A DNA stretch of 64,000 nt from Anaerostipes butyraticus (GTDB lineage Bacteria > Bacillota > Clostridia > Lachnospirales > Lachnospiraceae): assembly GCF_016586355.1 (NCBI RefSeq), contig NZ_BLYI01000043.1, positions 178,680 through 242,679 on the forward strand, given 5' to 3'. Shown here piece after piece: positions 54,824 to 62,872 of this stretch. Within the stretch, counting starts at the first letter, position 1. Every line of letters starts with the position of its first letter. The notes under the pieces are model-generated. The model saw nothing but the letters and a program-made list of their open reading frames with translations. It made no database searches and was not told where the DNA came from. The position numbers and the translations under genes were made by a program.

Positions 54824-55615
54824 CTATAACAGGTTTTCCAGTGAATTCAGAGAATCCAGTCCGCTTCCAATGGCAGAAGTCAGCATCTGAGTCAGGACCA
54901 GATACATGATCACAGCCATAATGATCACGATCAGCAGTGCGGCGTATGTTACGCCGTCCTTCTTTGTTTTTGGATAATTAAACAATGCGGCATAATAATA
55001 AATATTGCCGAGAACCATTCCTACAAGGAGCACAATGACCGCAAAAACATTCAGTTCCACGATAACTCCTACGGCCGCAAGGATCCATCCCATGGCACAT
55101 CCCAGGCTTTTAACTCCGACGATCTGACAGCTTTGAAACCAGTTGATCTCCGCTTTGCCCATTCCGCGCATCAGTCCCCAGACAAGCAGTGACGTGATCA
55201 GAGCAAATACCATTGAAAAAATCACTTCTTTCAGAAAATATCCTCCTGCGGAAGGCAGCTGGCTGCTGATTGTGCTTCCAAAAGTGCCATAGCTGGTCGT
55301 CAGACCGGCAGTTGCTTTGGAAATCAGCTTATCAATCAAGAAAAAGACGCAGAGACCTGAAGCCAGCGCTTCAATTCCCATCAGGATCAGACCAACCTTG
55401 CTGTTTTCATCGGCTACAGACTCCTGAAATCCTGTTACCGGCCGTCTGATCATATTCAGAATCGCCTGTATATAATTTTCATGAACCGGATGCACTTCTG
55501 TATCTTCTCCATTTTCTTTTTTATCTCCTTTTGGAGAAGTATCTGGTTTAGGATCACACTTTGGACATCTTCCATCTACCAAAGGGGTTCCGCATTTTGT
55601 ACAAAAATTCGCCAT
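54824..55615 (-). CDS. zinc-ribbon YIP1-like membrane protein
   Basis: 263 residues. The N-terminal CxxC pair (FCTKCGTPLVDGRCPKCD) is a zinc ribbon. Five or so membrane helices of a YIP1-like domain follow (GLILMGIEALASGLCVFFL, FSMVFALITSLLVWGLM, CAMGWILAAVGVIVELNV, VIVLLVGMVLGNIYYYAAL, ALLIVIIMAVIMYLVLTQ). The start MANFCTKCG is chosen over an ATG three codons upstream. It is 18 bp after the next zinc-ribbon protein. Function unknown. Confidence 0.78.
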   Translation of the reverse strand: MANFCTKCGTPLVDGRCPKCDPKPDTSPKGDKKENGEDTEVHPVHENYIQAILNMIRRPVTGFQESVADENSKVGLILMGIEALASGLCVFFLIDKLISKATAGLTTSYGTFGSTISSQLPSAGGYFLKEVIFSMVFALITSLLVWGLMRGMGKAEINWFQSCQIVGVKSLGCAMGWILAAVGVIVELNVFAVIVLLVGMVLGNIYYYAALFNYPKTKKDGVTYAALLIVIIMAVIMYLVLTQMLTSAIGSGLDSLNSLENLL

Positions 55616-55633
55616 ATTTTTCATCCTTTCTTT

Positions 55634-56806
55634 CTAGTAATAAGAAACGGTATTGATTACCCATTTTCCATCCTTTTTCACCATATAAGCAGTACCTCTG
55701 ACAATGCATGTACCTGTCGTATAACTTCCGCTGAACAGCCGGTACTGGTAAGTACGAGTCGCGCTTACGTTCACAGGAATTCCATTTGCTACGCTGTAAT
55801 AGCTTCTTGTCGGATCCACTGCCACACAGCGGCTGACCACAAGCTCTCCTAAATTCTTTGTATCGCTTCCTGTAGAATAAGTTCCTGTGCACAGGGATTC
55901 TCCATATAACTCTGCACGCTGGTCAGAAATAAAATAATCCGCCAGATTTGATTTCTCTCTTCCTTTGATCTTATTTTCCGTAATATCTGGAAGATAGCTT
56001 TCCAACGCTTTTGCAGCTTCTTCTTTCGCGCTGTCAGAATACTCGATCTGACTGATCAGACTGTTTCCGCTGGTATCGAACGTATAGCTGTTCTTCGTAA
56101 ATATTCCATCCGCTCCGCTGAATGTGGCCTTGTGCGTTCCTCTGAAAAGTTTTACGCTGTAAGATGTCGCATCATCACTGTCTGATGTATTTTCTGCTTT
56201 CACGCCGTCAATCTTCAATGTTACTCCTGAAATATTCGGCACTGTTACCATCTGAAACGATACGCTGCTGTCTGAAACACTGGTTACTTCATACTTGTCA
56301 AAAAAGAAAAAAGATTTTTCTGCAGATCTTCCTACCGTGACGGTAATATAACTGAATCCTTTCCTGATTCGATAAACATACTCACCATTGCTGAGATATC
56401 CTCCCACCGGACTGGAAAGGGTCTCTGTATCACTCTGATCCATAGTTGCTTTAAAGGTATCTTCGTTGATAAAAGTATCCTCTTCAAAATGATATGCATC
56501 ATACACTTTGGACCAGTTTCTATCATTATAATTTTTCACAAACTGGTTCGCCGCTGATTCCGGCTTGCTGTTCCTTGTTCCGAGATAAATAAATGCAGCA
56601 ATCAGCACTGCCAGAACAATAATCTGTGCAATTATGATCTTCTTTGCCTTCGGGCTGAAAGATTCTCCATCCTTCGGCTTTTTCTTTGCTGCCGGTTTTC
56701 CTGGTGTTTTCTTTTTCGGTTTCGGGGCTTCTCCAATTTTAGCTCCGCATTCCCCGCAAAAGAGAGCACCATCTTCTACTTCTTTTCCACAATTTGGACA
56801 ATACAT
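55634..56806 (-). CDS. zinc-ribbon membrane protein, TcaA-like
   Basis: 390 residues. It begins with a double CxxC zinc ribbon (YCPNCGKEVEDGALFCGECG), then a basic Lys/Pro linker, one membrane helix (about 59-76), and a Ser/Thr-rich extracytoplasmic region. The outer part contains an NTF2-like fold at KNYNDRNWSKVYDAYHFEED, a beta-rich middle, and a C-terminal RTYQYRLFSGSYTTG segment. The layout resembles TcaA-type envelope sensors. It is co-transcribed with the YARHG gene upstream. Confidence 0.75.
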   Translation of the reverse strand: MYCPNCGKEVEDGALFCGECGAKIGEAPKPKKKTPGKPAAKKKPKDGESFSPKAKKIIIAQIIVLAVLIAAFIYLGTRNSKPESAANQFVKNYNDRNWSKVYDAYHFEEDTFINEDTFKATMDQSDTETLSSPVGGYLSNGEYVYRIRKGFSYITVTVGRSAEKSFFFFDKYEVTSVSDSSVSFQMVTVPNISGVTLKIDGVKAENTSDSDDATSYSVKLFRGTHKATFSGADGIFTKNSYTFDTSGNSLISQIEYSDSAKEEAAKALESYLPDITENKIKGREKSNLADYFISDQRAELYGESLCTGTYSTGSDTKNLGELVVSRCVAVDPTRSYYSVANGIPVNVSATRTYQYRLFSGSYTTGTCIVRGTAYMVKKDGKWVINTVSYY

Positions 56807-56820
56807 TGTTTCACTCCTCC

Positions 56821-57354
56821 CTATCTGGCACCTCTCTCTTCCAGAATGTCCGCCATCAGATTGACATTTTTCTTCTCATATCGGTTCAGCGTAATATCAT
56901 CCTGGTCATCGACTGTGCCGGTATACCATTTCTTTTTTTCAAATTTTTCCTGATTTGATTTCTTCGTAAACTTTAATCCATGCCTGGCGTACACTTCATT
57001 GATTGCATACTGAATCTCTTCTGTTGACAGTTTTTCTATTTCTTCTTTCGTCAGATAAGAAGTATTAGAATCCGGAAATACATATCCGTCATCTGCGTTC
57101 ATTATTTCAGAAGCAGATTTACTATTACTGTCTTCTTCTGTTGTCGCCTCAGAAGAAGATGCTTCTGTCTTATCAGAGTCTTCTGTCTGTGCTGCAGCAG
57201 ATTCTGTGTCTGACGTCTCCTGCTCCTCCGAAGCCGCAGATTTCTCTGCAGATGAAGACCTGTTTTCTGTTGCCAGGCAGAAAATCAGAGCCGCTGCCAC
57301 CACTACAATTGCTGCAGACAATATGGCAATCACCTGTTTTTCTTTTGCCCTCAT
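56821..57354 (-). CDS. YARHG-domain membrane protein
   Basis: 177 residues. An N-terminal membrane helix (IAILSAAIVVVAAALIFCLA) is followed by an acidic low-complexity Ser/Glu/Ala/Thr stretch (about 32-85) and a C-terminal YARHG domain with the signature INEVYARHGLKF. The domain is extracellular and thought to sense or bind peptidoglycan. It heads the zinc-ribbon gene trio and lies 25 bp after the amidase lipoprotein gene. Confidence 0.82.
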   Translation of the reverse strand: MRAKEKQVIAILSAAIVVVAAALIFCLATENRSSSAEKSAASEEQETSDTESAAAQTEDSDKTEASSSEATTEEDSNSKSASEIMNADDGYVFPDSNTSYLTKEEIEKLSTEEIQYAINEVYARHGLKFTKKSNQEKFEKKKWYTGTVDDQDDITLNRYEKKNVNLMADILEERGAR

Positions 57355-57379
57355 TTACAGTCCTCCTTTTCCCATTGAT

Positions 57380-58186
57380 CTATTCCTCAAAGTAACGGTC
57401 TACCCCCTCTGCGATTCCTTCTGCTAAACGGTTTTGATACTGATCATCTGACAGTTTCTGGTCTTCTTCCGGGTTGGACATAAATCCCATCTCAATGATC
57501 GTTACCGGTATTTCACACCAGTTGATGCCAGACATCTGATCGGTTTCTATCACTCCTCTGTTCCTGGCTCCCGTCCTGTGGCATAGACTGCTGCCTACCA
57601 GACTTGAAAGTCTCTTACTTTCTGAAGCAATTTCTCCACAATAAGGATTTGCCTCTGTCGGGCACATGGTCAGTGCGCCATTTGCAGATGAGCTGCTGTC
57701 ACTGTTGCAGTGCAGTCTCAGAAAAACGGATGCGCCGCTGCCATTCGCCATCTGCGCTCTTTTTCGATTGCTCAGTTTGACATCATTGGTTTCCCTTATC
57801 ATATAGACATCATATCCTCTGGCCTCAAGAATACTTTTTAATTTCATGGATACTTCAAGATTCACCTGATATTCCGGTTCTCCCGTCACAACTCCTTCTG
57901 TCCCGGAAGATACCATCGGCTTTGTTTCCGATGCGCCCGGGCCAATCGGCTCCTGCTCGGTCATCTGTTCCTTCTGATGCCCTGGATCGATCGCCACCAT
58001 GATCTTCTCTTCTTTCTCTGCCGTCGTTTTTTCTTCATCGGCAGCTGCTGATGTCTTCGCCGTCGATGCCGTTTCTTTTGCCGCTGCGGTCTCCCGCTGA
58101 GGCGCTGCTTCTGTTTTTTCTTTTTTCTGACATCCTCCGAAGCACAGACATGCTGTAAGAATCAGAAGCATCAGATATTTTCTCAT
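57380..58186 (-). CDS. N-acetylmuramoyl-L-alanine amidase lipoprotein
   Basis: 268 residues. The lipobox TACLCFGGC predicts a lipoprotein, followed by an Ala/Glu/Lys/Thr linker. The Amidase_3 domain starts at VAIDPGHQKE and includes LRLHCNSD and IEMGFMSNPEED, the zinc ligands and catalytic Glu. It cleaves the muramyl-peptide bond in peptidoglycan. The start at MRKYLMLL (58186) sits five bases from AAGGAGG. A 17-bp tandem repeat upstream makes two further in-frame ATGs with the same RBS sequence. Confidence 0.9.
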   Translation of the reverse strand: MRKYLMLLILTACLCFGGCQKKEKTEAAPQRETAAAKETASTAKTSAAADEEKTTAEKEEKIMVAIDPGHQKEQMTEQEPIGPGASETKPMVSSGTEGVVTGEPEYQVNLEVSMKLKSILEARGYDVYMIRETNDVKLSNRKRAQMANGSGASVFLRLHCNSDSSSSANGALTMCPTEANPYCGEIASESKRLSSLVGSSLCHRTGARNRGVIETDQMSGINWCEIPVTIIEMGFMSNPEEDQKLSDDQYQNRLAEGIAEGVDRYFEE

Positions 58187-58189
58187 GCC

Positions 58190-58223
58190 ATCCTCCTTTT
58201 TCATCCATCCTCCTTTTTCATCC
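58190..58223. repeat. 17-bp tandem duplication carrying ribosome binding site and ATG
   Basis: ATCCTCCTTTTTCATCC repeats twice (58190-58206 and 58207-58223) and a third partial copy starts. On the minus strand each unit carries an AAAAAGGAGG and an ATG. The repeats are next to the amidase start. Confidence 0.95.
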
Positions 58224-58262
58224 ATCCTGATTTTTTATTCAAGTCTCAAAACTGCAGGCTGT

Positions 58263-58808
58263 TTAAGGAACTACAATGGACAGCTCTCCTGTTACAGAAT
58301 CCATCACATACCCGGAAATTTTTACATCCTTTGGAATCAAAGGATGTTTCCGGAGCATATCCACAGAATCTTTTACAGAATTTTCCACACAGTCAAATCC
58401 TTCCAGCCATGTATCAAAATCTACCCCGCAATGACGGATCAGATCAATCTTATCTCCGTCAATTCCTCTCTCTTTCATCTTTTCGATCATCATCTCACTA
58501 TTAATATGCTGCACGCCGCAGTCCGTATGTCCGATGACCATAACTTCTTCTATGCCCAGCTCGAAAATACCGACCAGAACACTTCTTACAACGCTTCCAA
58601 ACGCATGGCTCACGACACCTCCTGCGTTCTTTATAATCTTGACATCGCCGTTTTTCAAGCCCAGAGCTGCCGGCAGCAGCTGTGTCAGTCTCGTATCCAT
58701 ACAGGTAATGATCGCAATCTTTTTATCCGGATACTTGCTCGTTTTATATTCTTCGTATTTCTTTTCTTCTACAAATTTTTTATTATATTCCAAAATTTCT
58801 TCTATCAT
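58263..58808 (-). CDS. beta-class carbonic anhydrase
   Basis: 181 residues. Zinc ligands are in the ITCMDTR and HTDCG motifs (Cys-Asp-Arg dyad, His-x2-Cys). The short length is typical of the bacterial plant-type/clade C enzymes. It hydrates CO2. It overlaps ybaK by 4 bp, so the two genes are co-transcribed. Confidence 0.93.
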   Translation of the reverse strand: MIEEILEYNKKFVEEKKYEEYKTSKYPDKKIAIITCMDTRLTQLLPAALGLKNGDVKIIKNAGGVVSHAFGSVVRSVLVGIFELGIEEVMVIGHTDCGVQHINSEMMIEKMKERGIDGDKIDLIRHCGVDFDTWLEGFDCVENSVKDSVDMLRKHPLIPKDVKISGYVMDSVTGELSIVVP

Positions 58809-59305
58809 ACTTCCTCTGTCTCCTCTTCTCGCGTCAAAGATGCCGTCACACCTCTGCAGGCTTTCAGATAATCTTCCGGTTTCAATTCCAGCTGGATTCC
58901 ATTCTTCCCGCCGCTGACCATGATGGTCTCCTGGTCTTCTGCGCTTTGATCCAGTATGGTCGGATATTCTTTCTTCATGCCGATGGCCGTACAGCCTCCG
59001 CGGATATATCCTGTAATCTTATTAATATCTTTTACATGGATCATCTCCACAGATTTCTCATGAACTGCCCTGGCGGCTTTCTTCAGATCCAGCTCTTTAT
59101 GGATCGGTATTACGAACACAAAATATCCACCGCTCTTTCCTTCTGTTACCAATGTCTTAAATACTCTTTCATAAGGTTCATTCAGCATATCCGCAATCGC
59201 AATCCCGTCAATAAATTCCCTGCATTCATATCTATGTATTTCATAAGGGATTTTCTTTTTCTCCAGGATCCTCATAGCGTTTGTTTTTGGTTCTTTTTTT
59301 GCCAT
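58805..59305 (-). CDS. ybaK: Cys-tRNA(Pro)/Cys-tRNA(Cys) deacylase
   Basis: 166 residues of the YbaK/ProX editing family: TNAMRILEKKKIPYEIHRY, VFKTLVTEG, ELDLKKAARAVHEKSVEM, and the GYIRGGCTAIGMKKEYPT loop. It removes cysteine misloaded on tRNA-Pro. A hairpin (GGAGACTGATATCC-type, 59310-59335) lies in its leader before the CGGAGG ribosome binding site. Confidence 0.93.
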   Translation of the reverse strand: MAKKEPKTNAMRILEKKKIPYEIHRYECREFIDGIAIADMLNEPYERVFKTLVTEGKSGGYFVFVIPIHKELDLKKAARAVHEKSVEMIHVKDINKITGYIRGGCTAIGMKKEYPTILDQSAEDQETIMVSGGKNGIQLELKPEDYLKACRGVTASLTREEETEEV

Positions 59306-59413
59306 GATGTTTCCTCCGGAAAGCGGATATCAGTCTCCGCTTTTTACTTTCATTAACTACCAGCACATTATATCATAAAAAGAGCCTGTAATGTAGTTAA
59401 AGTTTAAGAGCAG

Positions 59414-59446
59414 AAAAAAAGCCATTGATCTTAAAAATTCAATGGC
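59414..59446 (-). terminator. terminator after the XRE regulator gene
   Basis: Stem GCCATTGA/TCAATGGC with a 10-nt loop, followed by seven Ts on the minus strand, 34 bp past the gene. Confidence 0.88.
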
Positions 59447-59479
59447 CAGACTGCATGGATAACTTATATTTTTGAAAAT

Positions 59480-59827
59480 CTATGACGACAGCTTTCTCTT
59501 TTTTGTTTTTTTCTTATGATTCATGCAAACGAAAACTCTGCACTGTTCAATACAGATATTCTTTTGTTCTTCTGTCAGTGACCTGAAAATTCGAAGCATT
59601 TCATCTTCCTGATGATTCTCTGTTTCTCCAGAAGAATAATCCAGTAAATAATCAATGGACACATCAAAATACCCTGCAAGCAGTTTCAGCGTCGCAAAAT
59701 CCGGTTCCCTTGTATTTTGCACGTAGCTGCCTATCGTAGATGGAGCAATATTCATCTGCTGTGCCAGTTCTTTCTGTGTCATATTCCGTTCTTCAATCAG
59801 AGTCCGCAGGTTATTGCCAAAGCTCAT
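59480..59827 (-). CDS. XRE-family transcriptional regulator
   Basis: 115 residues. The N-terminal HTH is clear: LRTLIEERNMTQKELAQQMN then APSTIGSYVQNTREPDFATL. The C-terminal ENHQEDEMLRIFRSLTEEQK region is typical of phage-repressor-like regulators, followed by a basic tail (HKKKTKKRK). The start MSFGNNLR follows GGAGGTG; the longer frame adds 34 codons of basic junk. It is divergent from the glycosylase gene and may autoregulate. Confidence 0.87.
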   Translation of the reverse strand: MSFGNNLRTLIEERNMTQKELAQQMNIAPSTIGSYVQNTREPDFATLKLLAGYFDVSIDYLLDYSSGETENHQEDEMLRIFRSLTEEQKNICIEQCRVFVCMNHKKKTKKRKLSS

Positions 59828-59893
59828 ATCATTCACCTCCGACTTTATAGTAAATGAAAAGAAAAATGAACTTTCGATAATGCCCGATATGCG

Positions 59894-59922
59894 TTTACAA
59901 ACCACAAAATGAGTTTTAAAAT
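59894..59922 (+). promoter_or_regulatory. promoter of the HhH-GPD gene
   Basis: TTTACA, 17 bp, TAAAAT on the plus strand, 54 bp before the ATG. It falls between two divergent genes and could be targeted by the XRE regulator. Confidence 0.75.
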
Positions 59923-59976
59923 ATTTCATAACAAGGGGATTTACATATATTATTTTTCAATGAAAGGGACAAATAC

Positions 59977-60834
59977 ATGGGAACTGACATAGATGCTGTT
60001 TCTGATATTATTGAACATATGGACCGTCAGCTCAGGGCTCTTTACCTGAAACATGAAGATGGCTTCAGAGAAAAAAGGCTCTGGAATCATACTTACGTCA
60101 AACATCAGATCGACCGCAGGAGAAATCATAAAGATTTTAAGATTCAGGATCATATCCGGGCAATGGTTTACTCTATGCTCAGTTCCGGGATCACCTGGGA
60201 CGACACCAAAAAGGCTGTCAGCCTGAATCTTGGACACGTTCCTGAGATTGACCAGATTTTCTGCCAGTATGATCCTGATCTTCTTCAGGCAAAAACACCT
60301 GAAACATTAACTGATGAAATCAAGAGGCTGAACTATGCGGGTCAGAACACCAAACGGCAGATGGATGGACTCATTCATACCAACCTGAAAAAAATGGTCC
60401 TGCTGGAACAAAGATACGGAACCATTGATTCCTATTATCATCTCTGGATCCGGCAGGATCCTTCTATGAAACTTCTGATCAGAGCTCTTTCACACAAAGA
60501 CAGCCCTGATAAGTATATCCAAATGGGCGAAGTTTTAACCGCGGAATATCTTCGAAACATCGGGTATGATCTTGCACGTCCGGATCAGCACATCCGGCAG
60601 ATTCTTGGCAGCTATCATCTTGGCTGTTCAGAACATTTCACCGCGGCGATCTATGAAACATTGGATCTTATCAGAAACATTGCAGAAAACATGAATAAAT
60701 CAGCGGCAGAAGTGCATTATATCCTATGGTCTTACTGCGCAAAAGGGTACGGTGAAATCTGTACCTCAAAAAGCCCTAAATGCTGCATGTGTGCCGCAAA
60801 AAAGATCTGTAAAAATAAAAAATATGTATCATAA
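59977..60834 (+). CDS. HhH-GPD-type DNA glycosylase-like protein with EndoIII [4Fe-4S] motif
   Basis: 285 residues. An extended N-terminal helical region is followed by a segment resembling the HhH-GPD core: EYLRNIGYDLARPDQHIRQILG, where Asp203 sits in an RPDQHI motif like the catalytic VDTHV loop of Nth/MutY. The C-terminus has cysteines 262, 269, 272 and 278, exactly C-x6-C-x2-C-x5-C as in endonuclease III. I find no clear Nth Lys120 equivalent, so activity is uncertain. Base-excision or DNA-lesion recognition is the family-based inference. Confidence 0.72.
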   Translation: MGTDIDAVSDIIEHMDRQLRALYLKHEDGFREKRLWNHTYVKHQIDRRRNHKDFKIQDHIRAMVYSMLSSGITWDDTKKAVSLNLGHVPEIDQIFCQYDPDLLQAKTPETLTDEIKRLNYAGQNTKRQMDGLIHTNLKKMVLLEQRYGTIDSYYHLWIRQDPSMKLLIRALSHKDSPDKYIQMGEVLTAEYLRNIGYDLARPDQHIRQILGSYHLGCSEHFTAAIYETLDLIRNIAENMNKSAAEVHYILWSYCAKGYGEICTSKSPKCCMCAAKKICKNKKYVS

Positions 60835-60838
60835 CGAA

Positions 60839-60877
60839 CGGGAGCAGCTGTATAAAAGCTGCTCCCGTTATTATTTT
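60839..60877. terminator. terminator between convergent genes
   Basis: Perfect 11-bp stem CGGGAGCAGCT/AGCTGCTCCCG with a 7-nt loop and a T-rich tail on the plus strand. Confidence 0.9.
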
Positions 60878-60883
60878 CAAAAA

Positions 60884-61270
60884 TTATCTTGCGGATAATC
60901 CATACATCAGCGAAACATAACATGCGAAATCTCCAATTCTTTTTCTCTGATATCCCAGTTCCTCCCGCCATTCTGCATTCAGATTCTGTTCTTTCATGCA
61001 TTCCGCCAGCTGGTCCAGAGAAGCGATCACACTGTCATGTTTTATCGTTCTTTGATCATTATCCCTCTTCGGTTTCGGTGTAATCTTCCAATGGGCACGC
61101 AGATCTGCATATGCTGTCATTTTTTCAATTGCGTTCTCCCAGGCTTTGTCAAAGGCATCATTGTCATCCGGCGCTTCTTTCATAATCTCCTCATAAATCT
61201 TCATGGCTTCTTCAAAGGAAATCGGATCCGGCGCCTTTAAATATTTATCATATACAAAATCTTTAAACAT
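60884..61270 (-). CDS. conserved hypothetical soluble protein
   Basis: 128 residues, no signal or membrane helix, highly charged and helical. The C-terminal half contains RTIKHDSVIASLDQLAE and EWREELGYQRKRIGDFACYV. This reminds me of the DUF3232 group, which I cannot confirm. It is convergent with the glycosylase gene and AGGAGG lies before the start. Function unknown. Confidence 0.65.
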   Translation of the reverse strand: MFKDFVYDKYLKAPDPISFEEAMKIYEEIMKEAPDDNDAFDKAWENAIEKMTAYADLRAHWKITPKPKRDNDQRTIKHDSVIASLDQLAECMKEQNLNAEWREELGYQRKRIGDFACYVSLMYGLSAR

Positions 61271-61336
61271 AAAACAACCTCCTTTGTATTTTCCTCTTTC
61301 TTTAGTATACCATTTCTGTCTGTTGATTTGTAAAAT

Positions 61337-61738
61337 TTAATTCAATTCGGCAATCCGGCTGACGCCCACATAAATTTCACTGATTTTATACCAGGTCGGG
61401 TAATCCACAACTCCTGTTTCCGGAAGTCCAAATACATTTTGGAATTTTCTCACAGCGGCCGCTGTACTTTCTCCATACTGGCCGTCTGCCGCAATCGTAG
61501 GAATCGATGGATAATCTCTGGCAATGCGATTGATCTGCTCCTGCATCTGCCGCACCTTATCACCGCTTGATCCGATCGTCAGATCATATCCTGGCCAGGA
61601 TGCCGGAATTCCTGCAATCTGTTCTGCTGTATTAATATACATGTTTTCTCCATAATAATACCGCAGGATTTCAATTGGCGCGTACCCCTGGTCTCCAAGA
61701 TATTTAGATCCCCATTGTGTCAACCTTTTCGTAATTGT
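61337..61738 (-). pseudogene. 3' remnant of a SpoIID-like/peptidoglycan-binding protein gene
   Basis: The open frame starts at a TTG (61723) with no SD, and an in-frame TAA is at 61739. It reads QWGSKYLGDQGYAPIEILRY, resembling the end of a SpoIID-type lytic domain. A complete PG_binding_1 domain follows (KVRQMQEQINRIARDYP...YGESTAAAVRKFQNVFGLPETG). The missing N-terminal portion makes this a degraded gene; the cut is near 61.74 kb. Confidence 0.7.
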
Positions 61739-61961
61739 TTATAATATTGAAACAATATGGATTATAAATCTATTTCTTTAAAATCAATACTGAAATTCCT
61801 TTCCCTGTGCGATTTTCCCGTTCAAAACACTCCTATTGTACTTTTTATTATGTTTTAATCACAGCATGCCTGTATCAGTATTTCAATATATTTCGGAAAC
61901 TGTTTAAAAAGAAAGCCAGGTTTTTCCCTGGCTATTCTTCGAATATGTCCATATTCTGCAA
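61739..61961. other. intergenic AT-rich stretch with terminator
   Basis: About 220 bp without a gene. It contains an AT-rich region up to 61905 and then a terminator. I see no promoter or coding signal in the AT-rich part. Confidence 0.5.
61905..61933 (-). terminator. terminator of the dUTPase-fold membrane protein gene
   Basis: Stem AGCCAGG/CCTGGCT with a 6-nt loop (61914-61933), followed by TTCTTTTT on the minus strand. Confidence 0.88.
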
Positions 61962-62765
61962 CTATACCATTCTGCAAAATGCAATAGTTGCTATGAGCAA
62001 GAATACTAAAATCGCACTATACACGATGTAAAACCCTTTGCTTCTTCTTTTGTTTACTATCAGCAATATCAAGCCTAGCATCACTGTAATACAGAACGTA
62101 ATAGATAAGTTCATTGCAATAATATAACTGCTATTTAAGTCCGCCTCTGTAAATGCCTGTGAATTTATTGATATCAAAGAAAATATTGCAACAATAATAC
62201 CCATTAAAGTTAATACATTGGCATAAATTTTTTCAGACATATTTTCAATTTCTTCTTTTGTTTTGTCAAAAGACTTTATTTTATCCCTATATTTATTTTC
62301 ATAATTACCAAATCCAACATATTTCTCCTCATTGTTAAATGATGCCCCCTCTTGTTTATCATATGTTACCTCTGGTACTTCTTTTAATTCTTCAAAAAAT
62401 ATCTGTGCAATCTTGTCACCCTTGTTCAGAGAAATGATATTTCCTGATATATTATGTACCCGTAAAAAAGCATATGTTTCATGCCCCGGAAAATATTGTG
62501 GTCCGTCTACCTTTATTCCCAGCCTTAATAATGAATTTTTCTCACCTATCCTTCCAGTTATATTGTAAGGCATCTTCAACTTTTCTTTTGTTCTTATTAT
62601 AATCGTTTCACTTGGAGCAAGTTCTACTTTTTCGTTGTCCGTACCTTCAAATGCATCAACCGATAAATCATAAGATATTCCCGTAACATTATCTTCATTG
62701 TACGCCTCCGTTATCAGTTGTCCTTGACTCACCCACCTTTTTATATCTTTATCTACAAGCATCAT
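61962..62765 (-). CDS. dCTP deaminase/dUTPase-fold protein fused to three membrane helices
   Basis: 267 residues. The N-terminal half (1-150) has the Dcd/dUTPase beta-barrel pattern: SYDLSVDAFEGT, GRIGEKNSLLRLGIKVDGP, YFPGHETYAFLRVHN and LNKGDKIAQIFFEEL. The position equivalent to the catalytic Glu in Dcd-type LE motifs reads FLRV, so activity may be lost. A coiled coil (158-180) and membrane helices at about 181-200, 213-238 and 244-264 follow, recalling SLATT-like membrane modules. The gene is much more AT-rich than its surroundings. Start at 62765 behind GAGGTG, own promoter and terminator. Confidence 0.75.
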   Translation of the reverse strand: MMLVDKDIKRWVSQGQLITEAYNEDNVTGISYDLSVDAFEGTDNEKVELAPSETIIIRTKEKLKMPYNITGRIGEKNSLLRLGIKVDGPQYFPGHETYAFLRVHNISGNIISLNKGDKIAQIFFEELKEVPEVTYDKQEGASFNNEEKYVGFGNYENKYRDKIKSFDKTKEEIENMSEKIYANVLTLMGIIVAIFSLISINSQAFTEADLNSSYIIAMNLSITFCITVMLGLILLIVNKRRSKGFYIVYSAILVFLLIATIAFCRMV

Positions 62766-62789
62766 AGTATCACCTCTTTTAATACTAAT

Positions 62790-62818
62790 ATAATACAGAT
62801 TTTAATCTCGCATTTCAA
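62790..62818 (-). promoter_or_regulatory. promoter and candidate operator of the dUTPase-fold gene
   Basis: TTGAAA, 17 bp, TATTAT on the minus strand, 25 bp before the ATG. A palindrome AGATT-TT-AATCT (62797-62808) lies in the spacer, a good place for the adjacent HTH regulator. Confidence 0.82.
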
Positions 62819-62872
62819 GTAACTTTACAAAATCCGTTTTGCTTTATTTTGCGCCCTGTTAAGCATTCTGCT

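Noticed and set aside
59310..59335. Hairpin with T run reading like a plus-strand terminator upstream of ybaK
   Set aside because: No plus-strand gene ends there. More likely a leader hairpin of the ybaK transcript.
10211..62000. Many long open frames antisense to genes
   Set aside because: Their translations are rich in Cys, Phe, Ser or Arg without family motifs and they lack ribosome binding sites; they are frame shadows of the real genes.
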